A stretch of DNA of 64,000 nucleotides. It comes from Pyxicephalus adspersus (Eukaryota; Chordata; Amphibia; Anura; Pyxicephalidae). Location: the NCBI RefSeq assembly GCF_032062135.1, contig NC_092859.1, positions 63,553,994 through 63,617,993 of the forward strand, in the 5' to 3' direction. This document shows positions 12,881 to 24,610 of this stretch, piece by piece; within the stretch, counting starts at the first letter, position 1, and the number at the start of each line of letters is the position of its first letter. A program made the translations under genes and the position numbers. Below the pieces are notes generated by a model, which was not told the origin of the DNA, ran no database searches, and saw nothing but the letters and a program-made list of their open reading frames with translations.

Positions 12881-13369
12881 AGTAGAAGAGAAGGCTTTAA
12901 TGTTAAAGTCATTTATTAAATGTGTGTGTTTAGTGTAACTTTAAAACTTTTATTTTTTTACAGGTTATCCCACAGCTGCATTCGTGTCATGAGCACACTG
13001 ACAGTGTGAGATCCCCAGGCACTAGGAGTTAAATGAGGACAAGGCTCCCCATTCACCTCTAGCACTCTGTGATTGGTTGAGAAAAGGGGATCCCTGATGC
13101 TGCTTGAGCCATCATCAGAGTTTCCCCTATTCATCTATTCAGGTGAATAGGGAGCCTTGTCCTCATTTAAAATGGGGAACCTTGTCCTCATTTAATCCTC
13201 AGTGCCTGGGGATCCCACACTGTCAGTAGTCCCACAGCTGTGCCCATGACATAAATGCAGCCATTAGAATCATGCTTTTATTGTGGGATAACCTATAAAA
13301 AAATGTTTTAAAGTTACACTAAACACACACATTTAATAAATTACATTAACAATAAAGCCTCCTCCTATT
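12881..13369. mobile_element. Long foldback (inverted-repeat) MITE
   Basis: The two ends are inverted copies over more than 100 bases each. The left arm includes TTTATTAAATGTGTGTGTTT then GTAACTTTAAAAC, and the right arm ends with the complement of the same words before GAGGCTTTA-like bases. Inner blocks are also inverted (GTTATCCCACAGCTG near 12963; ACTGACAGTGTG near 12997 against CACACTGTCAGT near 13216). Part of the right half is itself duplicated (GGGA(G/A)CCTTGTCCTCATTTAA near 13150 and 13175). There is no ORF. The class is uncertain, and the target duplication was not resolved. Confidence 0.8.
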
Positions 13370-13859
13370 TTTTACACATATTTTTTACCCTTTCAGGGAA
13401 TGAGTAAATACATATAAATATAGTATTCAAATATGAAAAGATATATAAATACATATTTAAATCTTTTCATATTTTTACATATATGTATATAAATATATAT
13501 ATATTGATATATAGAAATATATCTATTGAAGCAAAGAAGAACATGGGTGGATGTTCCAGTTCACTGGCAAAAGCTAAGTCTTCCCTGACAGAGTTCTCAG
13601 GGACTTATCACCAGGCGGATCCTCGGGTCAGGCATTGTAAGCGTTTAGGTATGCGCCTATGTAAACAGCTAAAATCAGTTGACTCTTTCCAAACCTAAAA
13701 ATATTAGGTCATTTAAAAATATACCTAATTCTAAGCTAATATATATGTTTGAAACATTTGAACACGTTATACATTTTTATTTAGGGCTAACTGGAAGATG
13801 TGTGTTATTTGAAAGAATGATCTTTGAGAGAAAGACTGACTTTTAATGCAAGCTTGCTA
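13370..13859. other. AT-rich spacer
   Basis: ATAT-rich low-complexity sequence (13420-13530) followed by non-repetitive DNA. An open frame at 13483-13698 has no recognisable domain. Confidence 0.4.
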
Positions 13860-14030
13860 GTGTCAAGCTGCCGGAGATGCCCGCCTCGAAGCGTACGATC
13901 ATTTCAGTTGAAATGCCAGCGTATTCTCGGCGGCTGAAAATCCGTTGATAAATACGTTTGAGGGGTCCAATGCCGAATCACAAATACGCGTGCGACCGAA
14001 CTTCTGATTTTCGTTGATCAACTCGGCTTC
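13860..14030. mobile_element. Diverged copy of GC-rich MITE family A
   Basis: Its right half aligns by eye with 15010-15085: both carry a TACGNNTGCGCGACCG-like block followed by CTGATT and a TTGAT(G/C)AA terminus. The left end is degraded. CpG words (TACG, GCGTATTC) stand out from the AT-rich surroundings. Confidence 0.6.
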
Positions 14031-14310
14031 CCATCTTAATCTTATTTTCCTCAAGTCATCTTGCCACAGTTTTGGAGGTATGCTTGGCGTTATTGTCTAT
14101 TTGTAATAGCGTTTTGCAACTAAGCCTAAATTTCTTGCTGAACACTTGAGTGCAGTATATCTACATGTTCCATCTATTTTGTGAGGAGCAGCAGACCTTC
14201 CTGCAGCAAAGCTCCCCCACAATATGAAGCTCCTATCCCCATGCTTGATGGTTGGGATGATGTTCTTTGGCTTGCAAGCCTTTTAAAAGAGGCTTGGTCA
14301 CCCCTATATG
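14030..14310 (-). pseudogene. Tc1/mariner transposase relic (- strand)
   Basis: Tc1 transposases are DDE enzymes that cut and paste at TA sites. On the - strand, 14270-14160 reads PTIKHGDRSFILWGSFAAG, the family block between the first and second catalytic Asp. Further along, 14105-14045 reads QIDNNAKHTSKTVAR then a stop, matching the family block around the second catalytic Asp (the D of DNN). An in-frame TGA and frame changes show it is inactive. The N-terminal DNA-binding part and the C-terminal half were not found, and the GC-rich MITE at 13860-14030 abuts its end. This is a different Tc1 lineage from the one at 46825-48225. Confidence 0.85.
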
Positions 14311-14849
14311 AATGCGAAATAAAATATTTGTGATCTTGCTTTAAAAAAGACTGTTAAAATGTTTTTGAACAAATAAAACATATAAATTTAGTTATTGGTA
14401 GTTTAATTGTCAACACCACCAAACTTGCTGCAGGCAATTGAAATAGTGGATTTTTGTAAAATTTTTCTTTAGTGTGTGGTATGATGCTTGAACAGATTTG
14501 AGTCCTCTACATTGTTTGACCATCAGTAAATTAGCCAAGTTGGATTCTGAAACCCACACTGCTGATTTTGGAACAGATAGTCCCTGGGTTACAGAATGTT
14601 CCATATCCATATTTATCCAGAAACAAAGCAAGTTTTTTAAGGCATGAAAGTGTAGGAGTTTGCCTTTTTCTATCTGCTTGCTGAGGTGTAACTTTGTAAA
14701 TAGCAAATAAAGTTGTTGAAGTTTTCCTGCCCCTGATAGTGGCCTGGGAAACCCCATCAGGATATAGAGAAATGCAGGAGGTACAGGGACAGAGAGGAGA
14801 ACATGTGCTCAGCCAGGATAGGTGCTTGCATGCCTTCCAGAACACACTG
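14311..14849. other. Unclassified stretch
   Basis: No domain or RNA gene recognised. The overlapping - strand frames at 14410-14984 are mutually inconsistent and show no family. Confidence 0.4.
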
Positions 14850-15085
14850 CCCCTGATTCATCAATAAAATCCGCACTCGCTGGAAGCGCGAAAGTACGCG
14901 CGGCCATCGATCGCGGTTTACCGCGGTCCGGACTCGAGTGTGCGCGTACACTCGCCTCACTGCCAGCCGGATTCCTGCATTCACAATAATCTTTTTCAGT
15001 TGCTGAATAGCGCGATCGCGTACGATTTCGGATCGCGAATACGAATGCGCGACCGATAATCTGATTCTGCTTGATGAATCAGGGG
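14850..15085. mobile_element. Complete GC-rich MITE, family A reference copy
   Basis: This 236-bp element has terminal inverted repeats CCCCTGATTCATCAA / TTGATGAATCAGGGG. The 5-mer CACTG flanks both sides (14845-14849 and 15086-15090), consistent with a 5-bp target duplication. Because CACTG and its complement CAGTG are close, part of it could instead belong to the inverted repeat. The interior is rich in CG words (CGCGATCGCG near 15008, GCGCGG near 14897). Related pieces lie at 1-101, 13860-14030 and 26295-26500. The superfamily is unassigned. Confidence 0.85.
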
Positions 15086-15090
15086 CACTG

Positions 15091-16735
15091 ACTGCTTTGT
15101 CTGTATGTAGTGCATTATTATAATAATTCTCTCTGTATTAATAGGGTATATGTGATATCTTATCAGAGATCACTTTGGGATAGCCCTACAGTCAGTGTAT
15201 CAGCTATATACACAAATATATCTGTGCTCTGCCCTTTTCAGTTATCTTTGCTGATCTGCATCCCCTGTCTAGTTACATCTAGCATAGGTTAGGCATCTGA
15301 TGGCCCATAGGTAGCAGAGGTCCGGTTGCATTGGCAGATTAGTGTGATTGCTTGGGTCCAAGTCGTAGTGCAGATAGGTTGTTCCTGAACTCCAGAGACT
15401 TTGCCTGCATCCCTGCAATACAGGATCACAGCACACACAGCCCAATTGTCGGTTGGAGGATTTCCTTGCTGTGTTGAGGATCATCTCATCAGGACATCTT
15501 TGCTACAATCAACTCCAGAGGCCTCTGCAACTCATCCTGATACTGATCAGTACTGGAGGTATTTGTGGTAATAGACTGTATATTTACCCGGGTATATCTG
15601 TGCACAATTCTTCTCAGGACTCTGCTATGTGCTTGTTATGTGTATTCATTGCTGTTTATTGATGGTATATATTGGTATTACTGTTTTGAGATATAAAGCT
15701 TACAAATACTCTAACCTGTGTGTTCATTTAGCTGCAATGGTTTATGTTGCATGCTGGGTGTAGTGGTTCCTCAGATGTTGTTTTATATTGCTGTTATTAT
15801 TTCTGGTTAATGTCCCAGGAAGGGAGCCCCTCTGCTAACAGAGACCCTGTCCTGGGTGGAGGCACTGCCAACTTTATTATTATCCTCACTCTTCCACATA
15901 GCGAAGGCTCAGGATCCTCTTTGTTATCTACAGGTTAGCGCCATAGCTTGTTTTGTGAGAGCCATTTACATGACCCCCCCCCCAATAACAGGGCTACAAA
16001 AGTAATGACAGGAACTCCATCGGTAAAAGGAAACACCTCATTTCTGGAAGGAAGACTTATCCCTTTTGGCTATTTTAACACAGAAGTGGGATTGTAGAAG
16101 GAAACAGTTTACTATCTTATTAGAAAACACAACATACTTTGACTTGATATTTTCCTGTTCATTATGATGTAAGGCACCTGGTTATGTACAGACTGCTCAT
16201 CTGCTAAGGATGTGTCCTTTGAAAGATCAATGCATTGTTTCAAGAGAAATCCCTATCTTCACATAGATCTAGATATCTTCACATAGGTCTAGATATCACC
16301 ACAGATACTTCAAGCTTTAAAAGCAGTTTGTAGGTAAAGTTTGTGTTCCTTTGTAATAATTATATTAACTTACAATATAGTTTTCATTTGTAGAACAGCA
16401 AAAACTACTTGAATATTGAAAATATTACAGATATATTTTATATATACAATATTCTACCCTGTGAACCCTTTTTAGTACTTTTAATGTTCTCTACCCCTAT
16501 ATGATTATAGATTGGGAAATTACCTTTTGGAAAGATGAAGCTGGACAGAGGACCTCAGTACCAACTTGACCAATGCAAAACCAAAAAAGAGTTTCAAGTC
16601 ACCAGCTCTCTCTCTTATAGCTGAAGTGATGGTCATAAAAAACACAACCATGTGAATGAAACTTAAGAGAGGATATCTATCAAAGGCTCAAACGTTTTTG
16701 CTTTCTAAGCCTACAGTATCACAGCGGAGTGAACT
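15091..16735. other. Unclassified mixed-composition region, possibly LTR-like to about 15960
   Basis: 15091-15960 is less AT-rich than its surroundings and has a promoter-like, non-coding look. I cannot name a family. The MITE at 14850 appears to have inserted into it. A short duplication of ATCTTCACATAG(A/G)TCTAGAT lies at about 16256-16297. Confidence 0.35.

Positions 16736-16764
<29 letters not shown>
16736..16764 (+). repeat. Homopolymer of 29 G
   Basis: An unbroken G run followed by TTGGGGGTGTTGAGGGG. The + strand can form G-quadruplexes, and the length is prone to polymerase slippage and assembly error. Confidence 0.95.
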
Positions 16765-16766
<2 letters not shown>

Positions 16767-19449
16767 GGGGGTGTTGAGGGGCGACATGGGAGACTGTGTA
16801 CAAAAATCTAAATCAAAGAATGGGTAGCCAACAGTCTCTGGCACAAAATGAAAAATGCAGAGACTTGTCTTTGATAGTGGTAAGAACCAAATGGCCCCAA
16901 AGTATTAAAAAATAACCAAACAAAAGAAACACATCTGTTGCATAGATAAAACATGAATATATATTCAATTAAATAAAATCCTATACTTTTGCCTTCTTTT
17001 CCAACAGATATTGACAGCCTTCTCATTTTAAATGAGAATAGGAAAACCTGCACATGTAAGTAATGGTTATAAGCCATAAACTTTTGTATTATTTATATGC
17101 TCTGTTCACAAATCATTCCAGTATTAACTGAAAATAGAAAAATGCTGCTCTATGCTAAAAATCCATTTTCAGTGGATTCCTAACATTTTTGGAGTTTATA
17201 AGATACCATTTCAATTTTGTATAAGGAACATAGAAATATTATACTGTAGTATTCTTTACAGTCATATTTTAGGGCCAAGCTGCATGTGCAATATTAAATA
17301 GAAAAGTTCCCAAAATTTAGGGCGCGGTCACCTGTAATTGGCTGCAAAATATAAAATATAGGACCAGCAATCATGATGCATAATTTTGGCATTTTAGATT
17401 ATTCCTCTTTGCAGGATAATATGATAAAAAAAAGTGTTATGTAGGCAGAAATCCTAAATCCCTCTGAATGGCACTACCACTGTGTGCTGGCTTGGAACTT
17501 TATTCAAACTATTTTTACCCAAAAAACCACCAACAGCTACAAAGCTTTTTTTGTATATTCTTTTTATTTTCTAAATAATATTTTAAATGCACATGCCACA
17601 TACTTGACCATGACACTAGTCTTATGAAACCACTCAAAATCTATTCATGTCCTCCACAGTAACTGTAATATTGCATTATATTTCCCTAGTATTATACTGG
17701 CACATGTCACAGCAATATCTAAATAAAATACAAAAAAGTACATGTACCATCTCGGCGGCCATGTAGCTTATTGGCCGCAATCTAACCCTTGGATCTTACC
17801 AGCTTTAATTGTGAGCATTTAACTCTTTCTTTTTCTTATTGTTTTTTGCTTATCATCCAATTGTTTATTACAATCGTAGTACTATATTTGTAGGTGCTAT
17901 TGTGTAAAAACTTCCATAAAAATCTATAAACCACAAAGATCACTTCAACGAATGTTGGCAATTCCAACACCACCACCTCCGTAAGAAAAACTGCATGCAC
18001 TCACCAGACTCCACGGACCAAAGTAATATACTAAAAGCCAGCCACACTTGCTATTAGATAGAGGTTTAAGTCACCAAAGCTCCAATCCCATCCTAGCTAC
18101 CAGTTTTCTCTGTTCAACCTACAGGCAATCAGCTCCATGCATCCTTCAAAATCAGAGACATGCTCTGGTATATATTATGATGCTCTGAGCGTAGCATGCA
18201 GTATTTTTCCTAGGTTTAATAAAGCAGAACTATAGCTCCGCAATAAAGTATACTTACCTACCTGATCACCGTACTCCATAAAAAAAATAAAACCTTGATC
18301 TCTGCATGCTGCCAGGAATAAGCCTTGTATCCTGGCATCCCCCAACCTGGTCAATCAAGATAGTCAAAGACTTGTCTCTAGGAAGAAGATCAGGTGAAGA
18401 TGTCTGCACCCATGCTGGATTAAGGACAGTTGAGTGCAATTAAAAAATCAGGCAGTTAATGTTGCTCATCTGCAATAAACAACCAGCCTGGTTTGCAGTT
18501 TTTGAATACATAATATCCCAGCAAATGCCAGGTATCCAGACTGGCAGTAAATTGTCACATGTTGTTTAGTCATTTAAAATAGAAGAGTATGAAAGAAATG
18601 AGGATAACATTATCTGTTTAACTGTAAATGCAGAATCTCCATTGTTTACAGCTGCCAGGGACATGCTCTGAGATGCAGTTGTCAGATCTCTGTAGCCATA
18701 CATCCTAGATATTGGGTCTAATTAATTTTTTTAATGAAATTTAGGGGGAAACAGATAATTCTATTTATATGTGTTGGTACAGTTATGTTTTAAGCAATAT
18801 TTAGCACATCATATTATGGAACTAAGTTGAAAAAAAATTGTAAGCAGGCAGTTTTTTTTTAATAAAGTAGGGACAAGCTACAATAAAACAAACTTTCCTG
18901 CCTTATCAGAAATATTTAACTAAACTCACCTCTCCACATTTCCATGTTAATCAGTTATTTAACAAACTCTGCATGTGCATCACTCACTGTACGATCTCGG
19001 CATACCTGACTGCCAGGATTAATAAACTCCTCTATATGCGGGAGATATAAATGGTCCAAAATCCTAAACCCAGAAGAGGACTTTGTGAAGATGTAGATGT
19101 GAAGGTGACTTCTGATGGAACAGTAAAGGGAGGGGGAGTCAGCAAGTTTAATTAAATAATTTCAATAGGGCGGGTAAAATATTTTTTTTTGCAGAAGAGA
19201 AGTTTCTGTCTTTTCTGCAATAAAAAGCCTTGCTCACAATTCTTTCATTTTTACTTTACTAACTTTTGAAGCGATATTGCAACTTGATAAATCTGGATCA
19301 TTGTGTACTTTACTAATTCAACCACACTGTTTAATTCCTCTTAAATATTTAATTGATCCTATTACTTATTTGTTCACATGTGTAATATTATCCATACCAG
19401 AAAAAAGCAGAGATTTGTTTTTTAGTGCTCTCCATCCAGTTGCCTTATG
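16765..19449. other. Unclassified AT-rich region
   Basis: No gene supported. 18220-18280 (AAAGCAGAACTATAG...TTACCTACCTG) has the look of a MITE terminus common in frog DNA, but I could not find a partner end. Confidence 0.35.
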
Positions 19450-19620
19450 CTAGTGGTGGTGAACCTATGGCACGCGTGCCAGAGGGGGCATTCAGAGCCC
19501 TCTCTGTAAGCAAACACTACCCACCTCTGCTGGCCTCATTGTCTGTGCCATTGTCCCTCTGTCACTCTTGCTGGCTTCCGAATTTCCCTTTTCCAGAGTC
19601 ATTAGTTAACCCTTCAGAAT
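19450..19620 (+). mobile_element. hAT-like element fragment
   Basis: TAGTGGTGGTGAACCTATGG followed by CACGCGTGCC resembles the left terminus of a hAT-type non-autonomous element. No right end (CCACCACTA-like) was found downstream, so it is truncated. Confidence 0.5.
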
Positions 19621-20155
19621 ACCAGGCTGTGGGGAGGAGAGGCAGCTGATGTGTAGTAAAGCTGATGTGTCTTGATCCAGCATTGAAAGGGTGAAAGTAT
19701 AGACGGAGAGTGGAAAATTAGGGAGGGTGTAGGCGGAGGGGGGATCTTGTTTTGCTCTGTCCTAGTTATGGAAAGTACAATATGAATGCTGAAGACAATG
19801 AACAGAGCTACACAGCTCAGGGAAAGGAGTACCAGTCTGCTATACCCAGTCAGGACTAGGTGAACACAAAACTTGTGGTAGAAGGAAAGTGTCTGTTGAA
19901 TGTAATGGGAACCCTGTAACTGTCTGTTGCTGTCCACAGTGCTTTAAACAAATTGTGTGCAATATGCTGCATTGCTTTACAATTGGCATGCATTTAGTAA
20001 AATCCCTACATTCCTGTAATGTGAGATATAAATATTATTTATTGTTATCATTATTATTTTTGCTGTCTGCACCCTACTAGGAAGATGTTGATCATATTCT
20101 GTCTTAGTGAAAATGTCTTAGTTACCGAAATAAATGAAGGCGGTAATTCTGCACT

Positions 20156-20322
20156 GTGGTGATGGCATCCAGTCTAGATGCCTTTAAGAGTGGATTGGAC
20201 TAATTTCTGGAGGAAAAGTTAATCATAGTCCTGATGGGTATGTGCTACCTCCTTATTATAGATGTGGGCCATGCTGGACTAGATGGGCCATTGGCCTGAT
20301 CCAGTGGGCTCTTCTTATGTTT
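20156..20322 (+). mobile_element. CR1-type LINE 3' end
   Basis: The order AAGAGTGGATTGGACTAATT, then TCTGGAGGAAAAGTT, then GGACTAGATGGGCCATTGGC, then GATCCAGTGGGCTCTTCTTATG matches the 3' UTR of CR1 retrotransposons. It is 5'-truncated, as expected for a target-primed insertion, and no reverse transcriptase is present. Confidence 0.8.
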
Positions 20323-20815
20323 TTATCAGGTTATCAGTCTTATCAGGTTGGCGCTCATTGCTGGTGTCGGGTTATGAACTGGCTCTGTCATAGAGAGCGA
20401 TTGCTGTACATTGCATGAATGACAATGACTTATTGACATCTGTGTGTCCTCTACATAAAAGGTTAAAATGTAATTGCATAGCAGCAGGTTGCGTTTACCT
20501 GACATAACATCATCATATAATCTTTTTAACCCCAATTCCCAAACATGAGCACCTAAGACTTGGAAAATTTTTTTATCCCTACATCCCCCACCCATACCTT
20601 CACCATTACTGATAAAAGGTCCAATAGACAAATTACTGTCCATAGAGGACAGGACTTAATAATCCTAATATAAATAGGATTTAATAATCCTTAAAGAAAT
20701 AATAAGTCCAACGTCTTACCATATGACATCTGAAGTAATACAGCCTCCTAAACTAGGTTTATCTTTTTATCTTTTATCTTAAACTGACCACATTGAAGTC
20801 ATCAAAGATCTAAAC

Positions 20816-21848
20816 ATGTTCGCTCAGAATTTAAGCCATAAAGTGATGTTTGATAAAAGTAAAACAAAACCTCAATTTAATCCACCTTCCGAATTCGCCA
20901 GTTTTAATACCTTAGACTTTAAAAACCTAAAAATTCTTCACCAACTCTTAAATGAAAATGAAAATTTTGATAATTCAACTAAGGAAGACTGGAATCCACC
21001 TCAGGAACCAAGCCTTCCTACCTCCATCCTAGTTAGGAAACATAAACCTAAATTTTTCCCACCCCTTGTTCAATATCCTCATATCCAAACCTTTGTTAAC
21101 CTAGTCACTCAAGAAATCATGAAGATTCCCTCTTCCTCAAGACAAAAGCTAGACAACCTAAATCCCACCCTTGGACATGCTAGCATAAAACTAAAAAATA
21201 ATACAAGTATTGTCATAAAACCTGCTGATAAAGGAGAAAATATAGTTATAATGGATAAAGATCAGTATGAAAGCATGTGCTATAAGATTCTCCAAAATGA
21301 GGAATGGTATACTGAAATGTCTGAAACTATTTTATCCATGTTCTACTCGAAATTTTATTTTTTAATTAACACAACATTTTTTAAAGGTTTAATAGATGAG
21401 AAAATGAAAAATTATCTATCTATCCAACTTCCAACCATTCCAACATTTTTTTCATTACCCGAAATTCACAGAGATATTAATAATCCTACCGCGGACCCAA
21501 TATTTCAGGGGTCGGCTCTCTAGCCACACATCCGAGTAAACTTGTTGACCTATTTCAACAATTTACCGTCATTCTTGAAAGATACAATTGAACTCCTTAA
21601 ATTTACATCTCACACTCAAATCCCTTCAAACTCATTACTTGTGACTACTGATGTTGAAGCTTTGTATTGCAGCATCCCCCATAAGCTGGGCATTAAGATT
21701 ATATACAAACACATCTCCAGATATTACCCTGCAAATGTTGCCTTCAATCAGTTAAATGTCGATCTATTGGAATATACCCTTACTAAGAACATCTTCATGT
21801 TCAACAACAAATACTACCTACAAATACAAGGCGTAGCCATATGGAGGA
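20816..21848 (+). pseudogene. PLE reverse transcriptase, N-terminal and core parts
   Basis: The first frame (235 codons from 20816) includes IVIKPADKGENIVIMDKDQY, the conserved N-terminal block of PLE reverse transcriptases, and FFSLPEIHRDINNP, which matches the family block before RT motif 1. A stop at 21521-21523 and a short gap separate it from the second frame (21542 on) with LTYFNNLPSFLKDTIELL, TTDVEALYCSIPH (first catalytic Asp) and YLQIQGVAIW. The reading then runs into the inserted repeat at 21849. The product would copy the element's RNA at a target nick. One stop/frameshift and the insertion make it non-functional. It is clearly the same family type as the relic at 745-1385. Confidence 0.88.
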
Positions 21849-22424
21849 TGTCACAGATCAGCAGCACAGCTGATCTAGTACTTGTTGTTCACCAGACATA
21901 TGTCAGATCAGCAGCAGTTGGTTCCCTTACCTTGCTTCTAGCTGCTCTGTCCAGGCTCTGGAGTTAGAGGCGTTGCCGAACCGTTCCAGCTGATTTATCT
22001 GCACCTGCTCATCCAGTCCCCGCCCAGCCTGCCTGTTAGCTTCACTATATAAGCTGTGTTCAGACTGACACTCCTTGCCTTTGCAAAAGGTGCGTTTACC
22101 TGTCTATTTCCGAGTGCTGATTCCCTGGTTCTGACTCTGGCTTGTTCTGACTTTGATTGTTCACCACCTGCCCTGACCTGGTCCTGTTCTGGTTTTCGAG
22201 ATTGTCTAGCGATTTGGTTCTATCTGCAGTCAGCTGCTCTCTGCACGAGTGTGTCTGAGGGCCACAACCTGGGCGCTGTCTGCAGCAAAGTCCATCACTC
22301 CTTGTGGGGTGCTCTGGTGAACCCTGGGCGGTTCATTACACTCCGCGCTTTAGCTCATACTTCTGCCAAACGTGCAGATTGCAAAGAGGGCCCACTTCTC
22401 CACAGTTGTGGCTGATCCGTGACA
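21849..22424 (+). mobile_element. LTR-like repeat B inserted inside the PLE
   Basis: The insertion has inverted ends TGTCACAGATCAGC / GCTGATCCGTGACA, a TATATAAG box at 22046-22053 and a T/C-rich tract after it, consistent with a solo LTR. GATG occurs at 21847-21850 and again at 22425-22428. If that is the target duplication, deleting the insert plus one GATG leaves the PLE frame continuous (GVAIWRMKCAPSYA across the junction). It is the same family as 102-609. Confidence 0.75.
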
Positions 22425-23200
22425 GATGAAATGTGCCCCATCATATGCCCCATCAGAATCTTCTCCTGAATCCAGTTCTAAGACCATACCATCAATGTAT
22501 ACTAAATTGGAAGATACATTGAGAAGAAACCTCTCTAGAATTCTTTTTCCAATTGCTACAACAAAACCCAATTAATTTAAAATTTACAATGTTCTTTAGC
22601 AACCATGAAGTTTCTTTTTTGGACATCTATCTTATATTAGCACAGCATGGAAAACTGACCACAACACTATTTTGTAAAGAGACAGCTGAGAAAACTATTC
22701 TTCATGCGGATAGTGCTCACCCCTAGCCGCTGAAGAATAGTATTCTCTTCAGTCAGTATATTAGACTCAAAGGAAATTGCACTTAGCTAAAGCTTTATTT
22801 AACAGACTCCTTTCTCGAGGATGTAGTAAGAAAATTCTTAAAGCATATCAAAGAGTCAAGTCATCAGAATGTCCTGATCTCTTATTTAAGAAACCAGTAC
22901 ATACCCAGAAGGAAATTCTGAGGATGATTACTACATTTATTAGACAACACACCAACAAATTAGAAATATTTTATCAGAACATTGGCATATATTACAAGCA
23001 GAATCTTCCAATCATTAAATTTATACCCCCCTGTCCAGGTATGACCTTTAGAAAGTCACCATTCTTAAAGGACACCTTAGTGTCTAGTCATTACTAGAAA
23101 CCATTACAGTCTAAGATATCTAAAATTACTCTAGGCACCTACAAATGTGGTCATTGCTCACAGTGCAAATGGATATTGGAAAGCAACTTGACCGCACTCC
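22425..23200 (+). pseudogene. PLE reverse transcriptase C-terminal part and linker
   Basis: Right after the insertion the frame reads MKCAPSYAP, the PLE block that follows the GxA motif. The next ~200 bases contain stops and shifts, and no clean palm YxDD motif is readable. From 22777 a 106-codon frame resembles the RT thumb region (FNRLLSRGCSKKILKAYQRV), followed by a Cys motif GTYKCGHCSQCKW near 23135-23175, the CxxC-type linker typical of PLEs before the endonuclease. The endonuclease itself is missing. Confidence 0.75.
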
Positions 23201-23229
23201 CGAATAACACAATGTTAGGAAATGGACAT

Positions 23230-23790
23230 CTGTCCGGCAACTCCGTGCTGTGCACCATCGCGGTAACAAACACTGTTTGTTCTGTCCAGCAATGTCATTT
23301 GCAGCAGCCAGGAGAACTAAGATAGCAGCAACCTCTGCTTCTATTTAGTTGTGCAACCCAATGTATTTTTGGAATCCCCAGCATCCATTGTTGGGCTGCG
23401 CACAGCTAAATGGGATTCTAGAAGCTAATCAGCTCCTGACTCGGTCTTGCGCTGCTATTTGCTGCTGGGACTTTAAGGCCTCTCTGCTCCCAGTCACCAG
23501 TGCCTGGTATAGCCTCTGCTGGGCTTACCTGTGCTAAAGTGATTTTGAGTATTTCTCTGTTACTGACCTGTGCCTGTTCCTGACTATCCGTTGAACTCTG
23601 CCTGGACTGAGCTTTGCTTGTGACCCGGACTCTGCTTGTGCCCTTCCCTTTGTACCTTGCTTGGTGGACTGATTTCCTGTGTTTTGACTTTGACTTGTTT
23701 CTGGATTTCCTAATAATTCCATACTCTGTATTTGTAGGCTTCTGGTCAGCTGGACATAGCAATAGCTGACTGTCATTTACATAAATATAT
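23230..23790. repeat. Unclassified repeat-like segment (possible LTR)
   Basis: A GC-richer block with CCTGACTATCC and GACCCGGACTCTGC words in the same style as the T/C-rich tract of repeat B, so possibly a related LTR. Boundaries and family are not resolved. Confidence 0.3.
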
Positions 23791-24485
23791 TAACTGTATT
23801 ACGAATTAATCTTATAAGACAATTAACATAGAATTGGATAACATGTAAGCTGTGTACCGGGGGCTTTCTAGGATACAGCGAAGTCACAAACAGAGAACAC
23901 AACGCGGACGCCAGCTCATATAAAACAGAACGTACTTTACTGCGTAATATCACAATAAACAAAATTCCAAACAATACCACAAAGAAAATACATTACATAC
24001 ATTTATCCCAGAGGACAGCACAGCGCCCCTTTTCAAAATTGGTTATTATGACCTGCCACACACATTGACCCTAACTTACTAACTACTGCAGGTGTAATCT
24101 CAGTCTCTGGTATTTCAGGCGCCAATCCTATAATGCGGTGCGTGCACGATTTTACTGACTCGGGTCTTGTTCTGGATGCAATAATGTCTTTAAACTGAAC
24201 AACAGCAACAAGTCTCTTCAGCCAGCATGAGGTCCTGCAAGACAGACAGCACTCCGTTCCTCAGCACCTTTCAGCCTTCCTGGAACACAATCCTTTTCCT
24301 CTGGACAGGATCTGCCTTGGATGGTGGTCAGCCTCGCTCAGCCACAGCTCCTGAGACTCTAGGAACACGCTGACCCTTGGATGCGAGCGGATTCTGTTTC
24401 ACACACACAGTCCTTGCAAGATGTCTGCTCTCCTGCTTCCTGCTTCCTCTTTTAGAACAACCACACTTCCTATCAATATAAAAAA
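23791..24485. other. Unclassified region left of the tandem block
   Basis: No ORF with a domain. The mixed composition and the flanking direct repeats suggest it may be part of a larger retroelement, but this is unproven. Confidence 0.3.
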
Positions 24486-24610
24486 CTGGCAACCTATTTA
24501 GCTGTGTTAAGAAACAGCGGCATCTTGTGGTTGAAATGCAGAACGACAGTAGTCCTAAATTTAATTACAAAAAATTGAACAGTGAGTGCTGTTTTCTCAA
24601 TCTCACAAAC
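24486..24610 (+). repeat. Direct repeat copy 1
   Basis: It starts CTGGCAACCTATTTAGCTG, passes GCGGCATCTTGTGG and ends TTTTCTCAATCTCACAAAC. It is about 80% identical by eye to 25408-25530 in the same orientation. Confidence 0.85.

Larger units (their letters stand above)
20780..23230 (+). mobile_element. Penelope-like element, interrupted
   Basis: A PLE runs left to right through an N-terminal RT region (20816-21523), RT core (21542-21847), a 574-576 bp foreign insertion, RT continuation (22425-22570) and C-terminal region (22777-23195). A GIY-YIG catalytic domain is not visible past 23200, where sequence of another origin begins, so the element is 3'-truncated. Confidence 0.85.
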
